A DNA stretch of 64,000 bases from Paractinoplanes aksuensis (GTDB taxonomy: Bacteria > Actinomycetota > Actinomycetes > Mycobacteriales > Micromonosporaceae): NCBI RefSeq assembly GCF_024137025.1, contig NZ_JAMYJR010000024.1, positions 1 through 64,000 of the forward strand, given 5' to 3'. Below are positions 8,305-16,287 of this stretch, piece by piece. A program made the translations under genes and the position numbers. Under the pieces are notes generated by a model that did no database searches, was not told where the DNA came from, and saw only the letters and a program-made list of their open reading frames with translations. Numbering within the stretch: the stretch's first letter is position 1; the number at the start of each line of letters is the position of its first letter.

Positions 8305-8518
8305 CGCACTACCGGCGGACGCTCGAGATCACGACCTCGTGGCCCGGGCCCGCGCTCTCCACGGCGTCAGCCGGTGCCTGGCTGCACTCGGTCATCCGGA
8401 CGCACGCATGGGGAACAGGCTTGGGCCATGTATATGAAACTCGGCATCCCGGATCCTGATTCGGCCGGTGAGCAAGAACCGTCAAATCGGCGCGCCGGGG
8501 GGCGGGTACGGTCCGAGG

Positions 8519-9418
8519 ATGTCGTCGGGTGCCTCGGAAATGCTTCGGCTGCTCGCTGCTGTCAACGCGCGGCGCAGCGAGGACGTCTCGTTGTCGGTGC
8601 TGGCCAAGTGGGCGCACCGGTCGCGGTTCGACCTGCATCGGCGGTTCTCGCGGGTGGTGGGTGAGACGCCCAAGGCGTACACCACGCGGGTGCGGATGGC
8701 CCGGGCCGCGGCCGACGTCGTGGCCGGCGGGCGGCGGATCTCGGTGGTCGCGGCCGAGCACGGGTTCGCCAGCCACGAGGTGTTCACCCGCACCTTCAGC
8801 CGGCATCTCGGGCGCAGCCCGGTGCGTTACCGCGCCCGAGGACTGCATGTGGCGGGACGCCGGGTCGCTGTCGTGCACGCCTCGGTGGTGGCGGCGACGG
8901 CACCGTGCATCAGCCTGTATCGCATCAGCTTCAATGAGAGGAAGGCCGTCGTGCCGCTCGATATCTCCGTTCAGGACCTGCCTGCCGTGCATGCCCTGGT
9001 CGCCCGCCGCCGGATCACGCGGGACGAGATCGCATCCGCGCTGTCCGAGATCCTGCCGATGGTGTTCGGCTACGCCCAGCAGCACGGGCTGGCCATCGCC
9101 GGGCCGCCGTTCGCCCGCTACCCCGAGGTGGGCATGGGGTCGCTGGTCATCGAGGGCGGCATCACCCTCGCCGGTCCCCCGGCGGAGGCCCCCGGGGACG
9201 GGATCGAGGTGCTGGTCATCCCGGCCGGGAAGGCCGCCGTGACGATCCACCGAGGCCCGTACGACACCTTGCCCGAGTCGTACCAGGAGATCGAGAAGTG
9301 GCTGCGCGACCAGGGCCTGACGGCGGCCGGGGCGCCCTGGGAGACGTACCTGACCGATCCCGGCGAACGCCCCGACCCGGCGACGTGGGAGACCGAGCTC
9401 GTCCAGCCCGTCCGGTGA
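8519..9418 (+). CDS. AraC-type regulator with C-terminal GyrI-like effector domain
   Basis: From ATG 8519 the protein is 299 residues; GTG 8468 is an alternative start. The first 110 residues hold the double helix-turn-helix (VLAKWAHRSRFDLHRRFSRV and ISVVAAEHGFASHEVFTRTF), ending LGRSPVRYRA. Residues 140-299 match the GyrI-like small-molecule-binding fold, with the signature HRGPYDTLPESYQEIEKWL. This is the SoxS/Rob-like BmrR/GyrI arrangement, associated with sensing drugs or lipophilic cations. The ligand is not visible from sequence. Confidence 0.88.
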   Translation: MSSGASEMLRLLAAVNARRSEDVSLSVLAKWAHRSRFDLHRRFSRVVGETPKAYTTRVRMARAAADVVAGGRRISVVAAEHGFASHEVFTRTFSRHLGRSPVRYRARGLHVAGRRVAVVHASVVAATAPCISLYRISFNERKAVVPLDISVQDLPAVHALVARRRITRDEIASALSEILPMVFGYAQQHGLAIAGPPFARYPEVGMGSLVIEGGITLAGPPAEAPGDGIEVLVIPAGKAAVTIHRGPYDTLPESYQEIEKWLRDQGLTAAGAPWETYLTDPGERPDPATWETELVQPVR

Positions 9419-9622
9419 CGTCAGTCGTCCTTCCTGGCCTCGAGCTGCGGCCTTCAACCGCACCCGCGCCAGTGCCGACCGATTCCGCCCCACCATGGTC
9501 CGCTCGTCGGAGATGATTTGGCCGCTCGACGTGTGTCGTGGGCGGGGGTGGGCATTGCCTCAGTGGTGATCGATTTGATTGGGGCCGTGAGGTCGCTATC
9601 ATCAGCGAACGCCGCACTCGGA

Positions 9623-9644
9623 AGCACTCCAATGCGGGAGTGCT
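9623..9644 (+). promoter_or_regulatory. 8-bp inverted repeat just upstream of the caspase-like/EAL gene
   Basis: AGCACTCC (9623-9630) and GGAGTGCT (9637-9644) flank the 6-base loop AATGCG. The repeat ends 7 bases before the GGAGG ribosome-binding site (9652-9656) of the gene starting at 9663. It could be a protein operator, or a 5' UTR hairpin controlling translation. Confidence 0.55.
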
Positions 9645-9662
9645 CGAAACCGGAGGCGTTGG

Positions 9663-11768
9663 ATGGCGAATCAGCGCTTCGCGGTGATGGTGGGCGTCGA
9701 CGACGCCGGCTCGCTGCTGCGTTTCGCCGAGCGGGACGCCGAGGCCATGCGCGATCAGTTCGCGGCCGAGGGCTTCGAGACCTGCCTGTTCACGGGGGCT
9801 GACGCCACCGCCGGTGAGATCAAGGCGACGCTGCGTCAGGCCGTCATGCGGTCCGAGAAGTCGGATGTCCTGGTTGTCTACTTCGCCGGTCGCACTGTCA
9901 CTCCGGAGTGGAGTCGGGGCACCGATACCTATCTGATCACCCACGATCTCGACGAATCGGCCCTTTCCGAAAATCCTGATTCGGGCGTACGAATGGCATT
10001 TCTCGAACGGGACGTTCTGGAGTTCTTCGCCGGCACGTCGGTGCTGTTCGTCGACGCCGCCGGGGACCCGCCCGAGTTCTCGCGGCCCACCTACAGCGCG
10101 CTCACCTCGTACGCACCCGACGCCGTCACCCGCGAGGACCCGGTCATCCGGCACGGGGTGCTGACCGCGCACATCCTCGCGACGCTCCGCCGGCTACCGC
10201 GCGTGACGTTCGGGTCGCTGGCTTCGGCCGTACGCGAACAGGGTCTGACGCCGCAGGCCATGAGCCCGCCGTGGGGCGACGGGGTGGTGCTGGCCGGTCC
10301 GGCCGACCAGCCGGGGCTGCCCGCGTCCCGGCCGCTGGCCAACCCGATGGACGCTGCCGCGGGCGAGATCCTGCAGCTCATCAGCCGTCTGACCCACCAC
10401 GCCCGGATGCCCCGGCACGCCGCCCCACGCTCCAGCGGCAGCCGCGCCGAGGCGGGAACGGCCGCGCCCTCGCGCGTCGAATATCTGCGGGCGGCCACCG
10501 ACGCCCACTCGTCGGCCCTGCTCGAGTACACGGCCAGCGGCTTCCAGACGATCGACTCGTCCAAGCGGTTCGACCTCGACGTGATCCGGCCGCTGCTGCG
10601 TTTCCCGGCCGGCGCCGACTGGTTCGGCCACACCGTGCACGACGATCACCGCACCGTGCTGTGCGTGCCACTGCGCCTGGCGGAGGGCCGCTCGCTGCTG
10701 CTGGCGCTGGTCGACCCGGTCACCGATCTGCTCGGGCTGGGGCAGCCGCTGGCCAAGATCCTCGAGACCATCTGGCGTACGGATTTCGCGGCGTCCCCGG
10801 ACGAGGCCGAGATCGAGGTCCTGACCGCGCTGCGCGGCGCGTTCGGGCGGCTGCCGGCGCCGCTCTACGAGCACTGCTTCGAGCTGTACCGGCGGGTCAT
10901 GGAGTCGTACTGCGTGGTCTTCCAACCGGTCGTGACGCTCGGTAAGACCGCGCGGCGCGTCGGGGTGCACAGTTACGAAGCGCTGGCCCGGCGCTCGGTC
11001 AGCGACCAGCGCGCCCCGGTGGCCATGCTGCGGCTGGCCGAGGTGTGGGGTGACCGTTTCGTCGTCGAGCGCGACAAGGTCATCCTGCGGATGGCGCTGC
11101 GCGCGTACGCCCAGGCCCACGCCGAGGGCCCGTGGGCCCAGCCCAAGCCGGTGTCGATCAACGTCGCCGTCCGGTCGTTGCTCAGCGACGCGTACGTCGA
11201 GGTGCTGCGCACGACGATCGCCGAGCTCGGCATCGACCCCGAGGCGGTGACCCTGGAGATCTCGGAGCAGGACCCGATCGAGCCCCGCCGCGGCGAGCAG
11301 TGGGCCGAGGCGCCGCACGCTTACTTCCACAACCGGCTGGCCGCCATCGCCCGCGACGTCGGGGTGGCGTTCGCGGTCGACGACTTCGGCGAGGGGTACG
11401 CGTCGCTGTCGCGCATGGCCGAGCTGCCGCTGACCCAGATCAAGGTCGACCGGGCGATCCTGCACCACCCGCTCGCGGCCAAAGAGTTGTCGCTGGTCAT
11501 GGATACGGCCCGGTACGCCGGGCACGCTCCCCGCGTGGTCATCGTCGAAGGTGTCGACAACGAGTCGCCGCTGACCTTGCGCGAGATCTACGAGCAGCGC
11601 ATCCGGCACGTGCAGGGCTACATAACGCGTCAGCCGGCCGCCCCGACGCTGAGCGTCATCTCGCCCGAGACCAGCGAGTACATCGCCGCCCTGGTCCGCG
11701 GCGACGACGAACACCGCGACACCCTGATCACCCGGGCCGACGACCTGCCCCTGCAACGTGGCGCGTAA
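9663..11768 (+). CDS. Caspase-like (inactive) domain fused to an EAL cyclic-di-GMP phosphodiesterase
   Basis: A 701-residue protein with a GGAGG site 6 bases before ATG. Residues 1-215 follow the bacterial caspase-like fold: FAVMVGVDDAG, AERDAEAMRDQF, then VVYFAG and VLFVDAAGD. The catalytic His position (FSGHG) is Arg77 in FAGRT and the Cys position (DxC) is Ala133 in DAAG, so it should be proteolytically dead. Residues 275-415 may be GAF-like (uncertain). Residues 417-660 are an EAL domain with a full set of catalytic residues: E439-A-L, N500, E532, D573-D574, K594, E629 and Q651. It probably hydrolyses cyclic-di-GMP under control of the N-terminal domains. No GGDEF domain is present. Confidence 0.88.
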   Translation: MANQRFAVMVGVDDAGSLLRFAERDAEAMRDQFAAEGFETCLFTGADATAGEIKATLRQAVMRSEKSDVLVVYFAGRTVTPEWSRGTDTYLITHDLDESALSENPDSGVRMAFLERDVLEFFAGTSVLFVDAAGDPPEFSRPTYSALTSYAPDAVTREDPVIRHGVLTAHILATLRRLPRVTFGSLASAVREQGLTPQAMSPPWGDGVVLAGPADQPGLPASRPLANPMDAAAGEILQLISRLTHHARMPRHAAPRSSGSRAEAGTAAPSRVEYLRAATDAHSSALLEYTASGFQTIDSSKRFDLDVIRPLLRFPAGADWFGHTVHDDHRTVLCVPLRLAEGRSLLLALVDPVTDLLGLGQPLAKILETIWRTDFAASPDEAEIEVLTALRGAFGRLPAPLYEHCFELYRRVMESYCVVFQPVVTLGKTARRVGVHSYEALARRSVSDQRAPVAMLRLAEVWGDRFVVERDKVILRMALRAYAQAHAEGPWAQPKPVSINVAVRSLLSDAYVEVLRTTIAELGIDPEAVTLEISEQDPIEPRRGEQWAEAPHAYFHNRLAAIARDVGVAFAVDDFGEGYASLSRMAELPLTQIKVDRAILHHPLAAKELSLVMDTARYAGHAPRVVIVEGVDNESPLTLREIYEQRIRHVQGYITRQPAAPTLSVISPETSEYIAALVRGDDEHRDTLITRADDLPLQRGA

Positions 11769-11800
11769 TTCGGGTTGACGGGCGTGTGACAGTCAGCGTG

Positions 11801-12310
11801 ATGCCGACATCTGTGTGTTTTGTGCCTCTGCCGCCCGCCGTTCTGTCCGCGCTGCTCGATGGCGATCTCGAAAGGGCGCGCGCGGCCACCGGCGTGCCGC
11901 TGACCGAATGGTTCCTCAGCGACGAGATCGCCTGGCTGTGGCGGATGCGTCTCGACCAGATCGCCGCCGACCCGGGCGCCGCCGAGTGGATCGTGCGCGC
12001 CGCCGTGTCCGTGCCCGACGGCGCGGTGGTCGGGGCGGCCGGCTTCCACGGCCCGCCCGACCAGGACGGCATGGTCGAGGTCGGCTACAGCACCGACCCC
12101 GCGTACCGCCGGCGCGGATACGCCCGGGCCATGCTGACCGAACTGCTGCGCTGGGCGGCCGCCGAGCCGGACGTGAAGACCGTGCGGGCCAGCATCCGGC
12201 CCGACAACCAGGCCTCGCTGGCAACCATCGCCGGTTTCGGCTTCACCCATGTGGGCGAACAGTGGGACGAAGAGGACGGCACGGAGTATCTCTACGAGCG
12301 GCGGCCGTGA
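11801..12310 (+). CDS. GNAT-family N-acetyltransferase
   Basis: 169 residues from ATG 11801; GTG 11786 or 11798 are alternatives. The acetyl-CoA-binding core is clear: VEVGYSTDPAYRRRGYARAM, matching the Q/RxxGxG/A motif, followed by VRASIRPDNQASLATIAGFGF. The protein resembles the ribosomal-protein acetyltransferase RimJ/RimL branch. It starts 32 bases after the EAL gene on the same strand and may share its transcript. The substrate is unknown. Confidence 0.85.
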   Translation: MPTSVCFVPLPPAVLSALLDGDLERARAATGVPLTEWFLSDEIAWLWRMRLDQIAADPGAAEWIVRAAVSVPDGAVVGAAGFHGPPDQDGMVEVGYSTDPAYRRRGYARAMLTELLRWAAAEPDVKTVRASIRPDNQASLATIAGFGFTHVGEQWDEEDGTEYLYERRP

Positions 12311-12340
12311 ACTGACCGCAATGGCGGGCACGGTAGGGCC

Positions 12341-12760
12341 ATGACCTCTTCGATCGACCGTGCCGGCTCCCGCATCGACCACCTCAACGTGGCCGTGCCC
12401 GACCTGGCCGCCGCGGTGGCCTTCTACGAGCCGGTGCTGGCCGCCATCGGCATCAGCAAGATGCTCGAGATCCCGCCGAACGCCACCCCGAACCAGCCGA
12501 CCGCGATGACCGGCTTCGGGCTGGCCCGGGTCAAGCCGTACTTCTGGCTCATCGACGGCGGCACCGTGGGCACCAACATGCACGTGGCCTTCACCGTCGA
12601 CAACCGCGACGACGTGGTCACGTTCTATGAGGCGGCGCTGGCGGCCGGCGCCACATCACTGCTGGCGCCGGCCGTCCACCCCGAATATCACGACGACTAT
12701 TTCGGGGGTTTTGTGCTCGACCCGCACGGCATCAACCTGGAAGCCGTCTGCCATACCTAG
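12341..12760 (+). CDS. VOC (glyoxalase/bleomycin-resistance) superfamily protein
   Basis: 139 residues. The start IDHLNVAVPDLAAAVAFYEPVL and the end FGGFVLDPHGINLEAVCH carry the metal-ligand His and Glu positions of vicinal oxygen chelate proteins. HVAF in the middle gives a third ligand position. The fold covers one betaalphabetabetabeta pair, as in small lactoylglutathione lyase-like proteins. The substrate cannot be read from sequence. Its TAG stop shares the tetranucleotide CTAG with the stop of the convergent msrA. Confidence 0.85.
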   Translation: MTSSIDRAGSRIDHLNVAVPDLAAAVAFYEPVLAAIGISKMLEIPPNATPNQPTAMTGFGLARVKPYFWLIDGGTVGTNMHVAFTVDNRDDVVTFYEAALAAGATSLLAPAVHPEYHDDYFGGFVLDPHGINLEAVCHT

Positions 12761-13260
12761 GCCACGCGGTGCGGCAGCTTCCAGTCGGGGCGCGGGAAGT
12801 GGCAGGTGTAACCATCCGGGATGCGCTCCAGGTAGTCCTGGTGCTCGGGCTCGGCCTCCCAGAACGGGCCGGCCGCGGTCACCTCGGTGACGACCTTGCC
12901 CGGCCACAGCCCCGACGCCTCGACATCGGCGATCGTGTCCTCGGCGACGCGCTTCTGCTCGTCGCTCTCGAAGAAGATCGCCGACCGGTAACTGGTGCCG
13001 ATGTCGTTGCCCTGCCGGTTCAGCGTCGTCGGGTCGTGGATCTGGAAGAAGAATTCCAGCAGATCCCGGTACGACGTGACGGCCGGATCAAAAGTGATCT
13101 CGATCGCCTCGGCGTGGCCGTCGTGGTTGTAGTAGGTCGCGTCGGCCACGTGCCCCCCGGTGTAGCCGACTCGGGTCGAAACCACCCCGGGCCGGCGCCG
13201 GATCAGGTCCTGCATACCCCAGAAACAGCCCCCGGCCAGAATCGCCTTCTCGGTAGCCAT
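12757..13260 (-). CDS. msrA: Peptide-methionine (S)-S-oxide reductase MsrA
   Basis: 167 residues from ATG 13260. The frame stays open upstream to 13341, but the protein starts normally at MATEKAILAGGCFWG. Catalytic Cys12 lies in GCFWG; other family blocks are GYTGG, YRDLLEFFFQIHDPTT and GTSYRSAIFF. It reduces methionine-S-sulfoxide in proteins during oxidative-stress repair, recycling through thioredoxin. The resolving cysteines of the E. coli-type C-terminus are absent, as in shorter MsrA forms. It is monocistronic. Confidence 0.95.
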   Translation of the reverse strand: MATEKAILAGGCFWGMQDLIRRRPGVVSTRVGYTGGHVADATYYNHDGHAEAIEITFDPAVTSYRDLLEFFFQIHDPTTLNRQGNDIGTSYRSAIFFESDEQKRVAEDTIADVEASGLWPGKVVTEVTAAGPFWEAEPEHQDYLERIPDGYTCHFPRPDWKLPHRVA

Positions 13261-13347
13261 GCCACTCACCTCGTTCATCGCGGAGTTGCCCCGCCAAGCG
13301 TTACCCGCCGACGGCCCCACGGCTACTGTCACGTCGGTCACGTAAGG

Positions 13348-13761
13348 TCAAGGCAAGTCGCGAACGCGGCGCTCGGCCAGGTCAGGCAGATACCTGGCAG
13401 CGGTGACGAAATCGTTGTCGTCGTGCAGGACGACGAGGCCTCGGGCGGCAGCGGACGCGCAGATCAAGAGGTCAACACAGGACAGGGCGCGATGCGCGCC
13501 GGCTTTCAGCAACTTGTACTGCGCCGACTCAACCCACTGCCAGGCCGCCTTCGGAACGGGGACGTCAGGGTACAGATCGCCGAACATGTCGACCATTTGC
13601 TCGTACTCGTCGGAGTTGCGCGCCGAACGGCGGAACTCCGTGCGCTGGGCCTGGCAGGATCCGATCGCGTGTTCGGCGATCACGTCGGCCCAGCCCTTCT
13701 GGGTGCCGGGATCGCGCAGAATCCGCCAGACCGCCGACGAGTCCACCAGGTACCTGATCAT
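13348..13761 (-). CDS. vapC: VapC-type PIN-domain ribonuclease toxin
   Basis: 137 residues with the PIN-domain acidic residues in the expected order: Asp7 in YLVDSSAVWRIL, Glu42 in TEFRRSA, Asp97 in SCVDLLICASA, and Asp114/Asp115 with Asp117 in VLHDDNDF. VapC toxins are Mg2+-dependent RNases that usually cut tRNA or rRNA. The ATG overlaps the vapB stop in ATGA, so the two are translationally coupled. The active site looks intact; the target RNA is unknown. Confidence 0.92.
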   Translation of the reverse strand: MIRYLVDSSAVWRILRDPGTQKGWADVIAEHAIGSCQAQRTEFRRSARNSDEYEQMVDMFGDLYPDVPVPKAAWQWVESAQYKLLKAGAHRALSCVDLLICASAAARGLVVLHDDNDFVTAARYLPDLAERRVRDLP

Positions 13762-13979
13762 TCCGGCGGGACCTTGCCGGCGGCGTGCGACTGCTGCCAG
13801 CCCTCGTAATCCCAGTGCTGAGCAGCCGCCACATGGCGGTCAAGCGCGGCGATACGTCGATGCCGGGCCGCGTACTCGCGCAGGGCGAGATTTACTGTTT
13901 CCTTCTTGCTCGAGGCGCCGGACAGCCTCATCGCCTCGGCCAGCGCTTCGTCGTCGAGGTCGATCTGTGTTACCCCCAC
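13758..13979 (-). CDS. vapB: VapB-type antitoxin
   Basis: 73 residues from GTG 13979, which has a GGGGG run 6 bases upstream. A TTG at 13991 is an alternative but would overlap the operator-like repeat. The N-terminus (TQIDLDDEALAEAMRLSG, then SKKETVNLALREYAAR) is a ribbon-helix-helix DNA-binding domain of VapB type. The C-terminal 30 residues, ending WDYEGWQQSH, should wrap the VapC active site. The promoter-proximal antitoxin-toxin order is standard for autoregulated type II systems. Confidence 0.9.
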   Translation of the reverse strand: MGVTQIDLDDEALAEAMRLSGASSKKETVNLALREYAARHRRIAALDRHVAAAQHWDYEGWQQSHAAGKVPPE

Positions 13980-13990
13980 CGAAGCCCCCA

Positions 13991-14020
13991 ATGTTGGTCA
14001 TGTATCCCGGACTCCAACAT
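13991..14020 (-). promoter_or_regulatory. Probable VapBC operator (7-bp inverted repeat)
   Basis: ATGTTGG at 13991-13997 and CCAACAT at 14014-14020 flank 16 bases. The repeat lies directly upstream of the vapB GTG start. Type II antitoxins with ribbon-helix-helix domains bind such repeats to repress their own operon. Confidence 0.6.
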
Positions 14021-14053
14021 AGCCACAGTGGCCGGCAGCGTCGACCGCAGCTT

Positions 14054-14833
14054 TCAGACCGGCAGGTCGACGCGGACCGGGTAGTGGTCGGAGGCGTATT
14101 CGGTCTCGTCGCCTCGGACGACTGTCATGTTTTTGGCGCCGTCGGCCAGGGAGGGGCTGGTCAGGACGTAGTCGAGGCGCATGCGGGAGAACTCGCGGCC
14201 ACCGCCCTTCGTGGTGGGGACGGTCAGGGGGTTGCCGGAGCCGGCCAGGGGCCACAGGTCGGTGAAGCCGGCGTCCAGGAACGCGGCCACGGCCCGGGTG
14301 TCGGCTGTGCCGTCGCGGAAAATGTGGCGGGCTCGTAGGAAGCCGGGCTGCGGGGCCAGTGTCTCGGTGTGGTCGGTGCCGGGGTTCAGGCCGTTGAGGT
14401 CGCCCGCGACCACCGTGGGGATCCGGTCCGGGCGGTAGCGGTGGGCCAGCCACACCGCCTCGCGCATGCGGCGGTACGGCGAGAACGGGTTCAGGTGGGC
14501 GCTCACCACGCGCAGCGGGCCGGCGTCCGTGGCCACCGTGACCACCGCGGCCGCGTGGTGCAGGCGCCAGCGGACCTCGGCGCGGTCGATGATGTCGAGC
14601 GGCGGGCGGACCAGCACGGCCACCGGCTGGCCCAGGAACGACCGGGCCAGGTGGGGCACCATGCCGACGGCTTCCGCCACCTCGTTCATGGTCCGGCCGT
14701 GGTTGCGGTCGAAGTTGCGCAGCTCTTGCAGGGCCAGCAGGTCCGGCTGCTCGCGGCGGATCACCGTGGTGATCGCGTCGAGGCGGCCGGTGCCGCCCGT
14801 CTTGATGTTCCAGGTGAGCAGCCGCAGCGTCAT
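14054..14833 (-). CDS. Endonuclease/exonuclease/phosphatase (EEP) family hydrolase
   Basis: 259 residues from ATG 14833, which overlaps the stop of the upstream PAP2 gene in ATGA. The EEP metallo-hydrolase motifs are in order: LLTWNIKTGG, LLALQEL (catalytic Glu), VVSAHLNPFSPYRR, VVAGDLNGL, MRLDYVLTS and the C-terminal ASDHYPV (catalytic Asp-His). No signal peptide is visible. As the last gene of a DagK/BrkB/PAP2 operon it may act on a phospholipid headgroup or phosphodiester, but nuclease activity is equally possible. Confidence 0.85.
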   Translation of the reverse strand: MTLRLLTWNIKTGGTGRLDAITTVIRREQPDLLALQELRNFDRNHGRTMNEVAEAVGMVPHLARSFLGQPVAVLVRPPLDIIDRAEVRWRLHHAAAVVTVATDAGPLRVVSAHLNPFSPYRRMREAVWLAHRYRPDRIPTVVAGDLNGLNPGTDHTETLAPQPGFLRARHIFRDGTADTRAVAAFLDAGFTDLWPLAGSGNPLTVPTTKGGGREFSRMRLDYVLTSPSLADGAKNMTVVRGDETEYASDHYPVRVDLPV

Positions 14834-16278
14834 GCCGACACCGCCTGGCGGTCGCGCACCTCGTGGGCCTCCTCGGCGGCCTCGGTGACCGTCTCGGTGC
14901 GGGCGTTGGGGCGGATGATCAGGTACAGCGCGCCGACCCAGCACAGCGTCAGCAGCGACGCGCCCAGCACGTCCGTGGGGTGGTGCATGCCGCGGTACAT
15001 GCGGGACAGCGCGACCATGGCCGGCATCACGAAGGCGAGCACGGGGAAGATCCAGCGCCACCATTGGCGTACGCGGGGGAAGGTGACGACGGCGATGGCC
15101 GCCCACAGGCACATGGTCGCGGCGATGTGGCCCGACGGGAACGAGGACGTGGGCATCTGACCGTCCATCTGCTCGACCGACGGGCGCTCGCGTCCGGTGG
15201 CCGCGGCGGCACAGAGGAACAGGGTCAGCTCGCCGATCATCGTGAGCACGACGAACACGATCGGTCGCCACTGGCGCCATAGGCCCAGGGCCAGGGGGCA
15301 GAAGACCAGGCACACGATCAGTACGGCGTGGGTGTCACCGGCCTTGGATGCCAGCCAGCTCAAGTGATCCAAAAATGAAGTGCGGAAGGTCTGCAGCCAG
15401 CGCGGCACGGCGTCGTCGAACGGGGGCTCCCAGCGGGTCACCGCGTAGCCGACGAAGTAGAGCACGCCGAAGGTGAACACCCAGCCGACCAGGATCTCGG
15501 CGCCCTTGGCCCACGGGTGGGGCAGCACCTTGTCCTCGGCCGGGGCGGGCACCAGGTCGTCGGCGGCGTCGGGGTCGAGGCCGTCGGTCGCGGCCGGGGC
15601 CGGTTGCCCGGCCTCACGGCGCCAGACCCGGAACGCGTACGCCGTGACACTGATCCAGGCCAGGCCGAGCAACCAGCCGGCCAGCACGTCGGTGAGGAAG
15701 TGCACGCTGAGCGCGATGCGGGTCAGCCCCACGGCAACGATGATCGTGGCCGCCACCGAGAGGATCCACGCCTTGTGCCGGCCGCGGGTGGCCGACAGCG
15801 CGATCAGCGCGAGCATCCCGTACACAATGGTCGCCCCCAGGGTGTGACCGCTGGGGAAGCTGTTGCCGCCGCCGAACGCGACCGGGTCGGCGACCACCGG
15901 GCGCACCCGGCCGACCAGCGCCTTGAGCGACGGGTCGAGGATGACCGCGCCGAGCCCGGTGACCGCCGCGTACAGGGCCAGGCGGGGCAGACGCCGGATC
16001 AGCAGCAGCACGACCACCATGACGACCAAGGGCACCAGCACGCCCCGGCCGCCGGCCGAGGTCACCACCGTCAGCGCCTTGACCAGGGCGGGATTGGGCG
16101 CGACGAGGTCGTTGAGGCCGGTCGCGATCGACTGGTCGAGCTGCCGCATCGGGCTCCACTCGGACCGGACGAGCAGAAGCAGGGTGCCGAAGGCCAGGCC
16201 GGCCAGCACGACTGCGGCCAGGCCGGCGACACTGCGCTCGGCGAAATGCCGGAGGGGCGCTACCTTGTTGTCGGTCAC
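14830..16278 (-). CDS. Membrane protein with two PAP2 phosphatase domains
   Basis: 482 residues with about 12 hydrophobic segments and two tandem PAP2 cores. The first core has KALVGRVRP, FPSGHT and TRIALSVHFLTDVLAG, the full acid phosphatase triad. The second has GRERP (lacking the leading Lys of the KxxxxxxRP motif), FPSGHI and SRMYRGMHHPTDVLGA. PAP2 enzymes dephosphorylate lipid phosphates such as phosphatidic acid or undecaprenyl diphosphate. An acidic cytoplasmic linker (about residues 215-255) separates the halves. The neighbours suggest phosphatidic acid or a related lipid as substrate. Confidence 0.88.
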   Translation of the reverse strand: MTDNKVAPLRHFAERSVAGLAAVVLAGLAFGTLLLLVRSEWSPMRQLDQSIATGLNDLVAPNPALVKALTVVTSAGGRGVLVPLVVMVVVLLLIRRLPRLALYAAVTGLGAVILDPSLKALVGRVRPVVADPVAFGGGNSFPSGHTLGATIVYGMLALIALSATRGRHKAWILSVAATIIVAVGLTRIALSVHFLTDVLAGWLLGLAWISVTAYAFRVWRREAGQPAPAATDGLDPDAADDLVPAPAEDKVLPHPWAKGAEILVGWVFTFGVLYFVGYAVTRWEPPFDDAVPRWLQTFRTSFLDHLSWLASKAGDTHAVLIVCLVFCPLALGLWRQWRPIVFVVLTMIGELTLFLCAAAATGRERPSVEQMDGQMPTSSFPSGHIAATMCLWAAIAVVTFPRVRQWWRWIFPVLAFVMPAMVALSRMYRGMHHPTDVLGASLLTLCWVGALYLIIRPNARTETVTEAAEEAHEVRDRQAVSA

Positions 16279-16287
16279 GGCCCGGTT

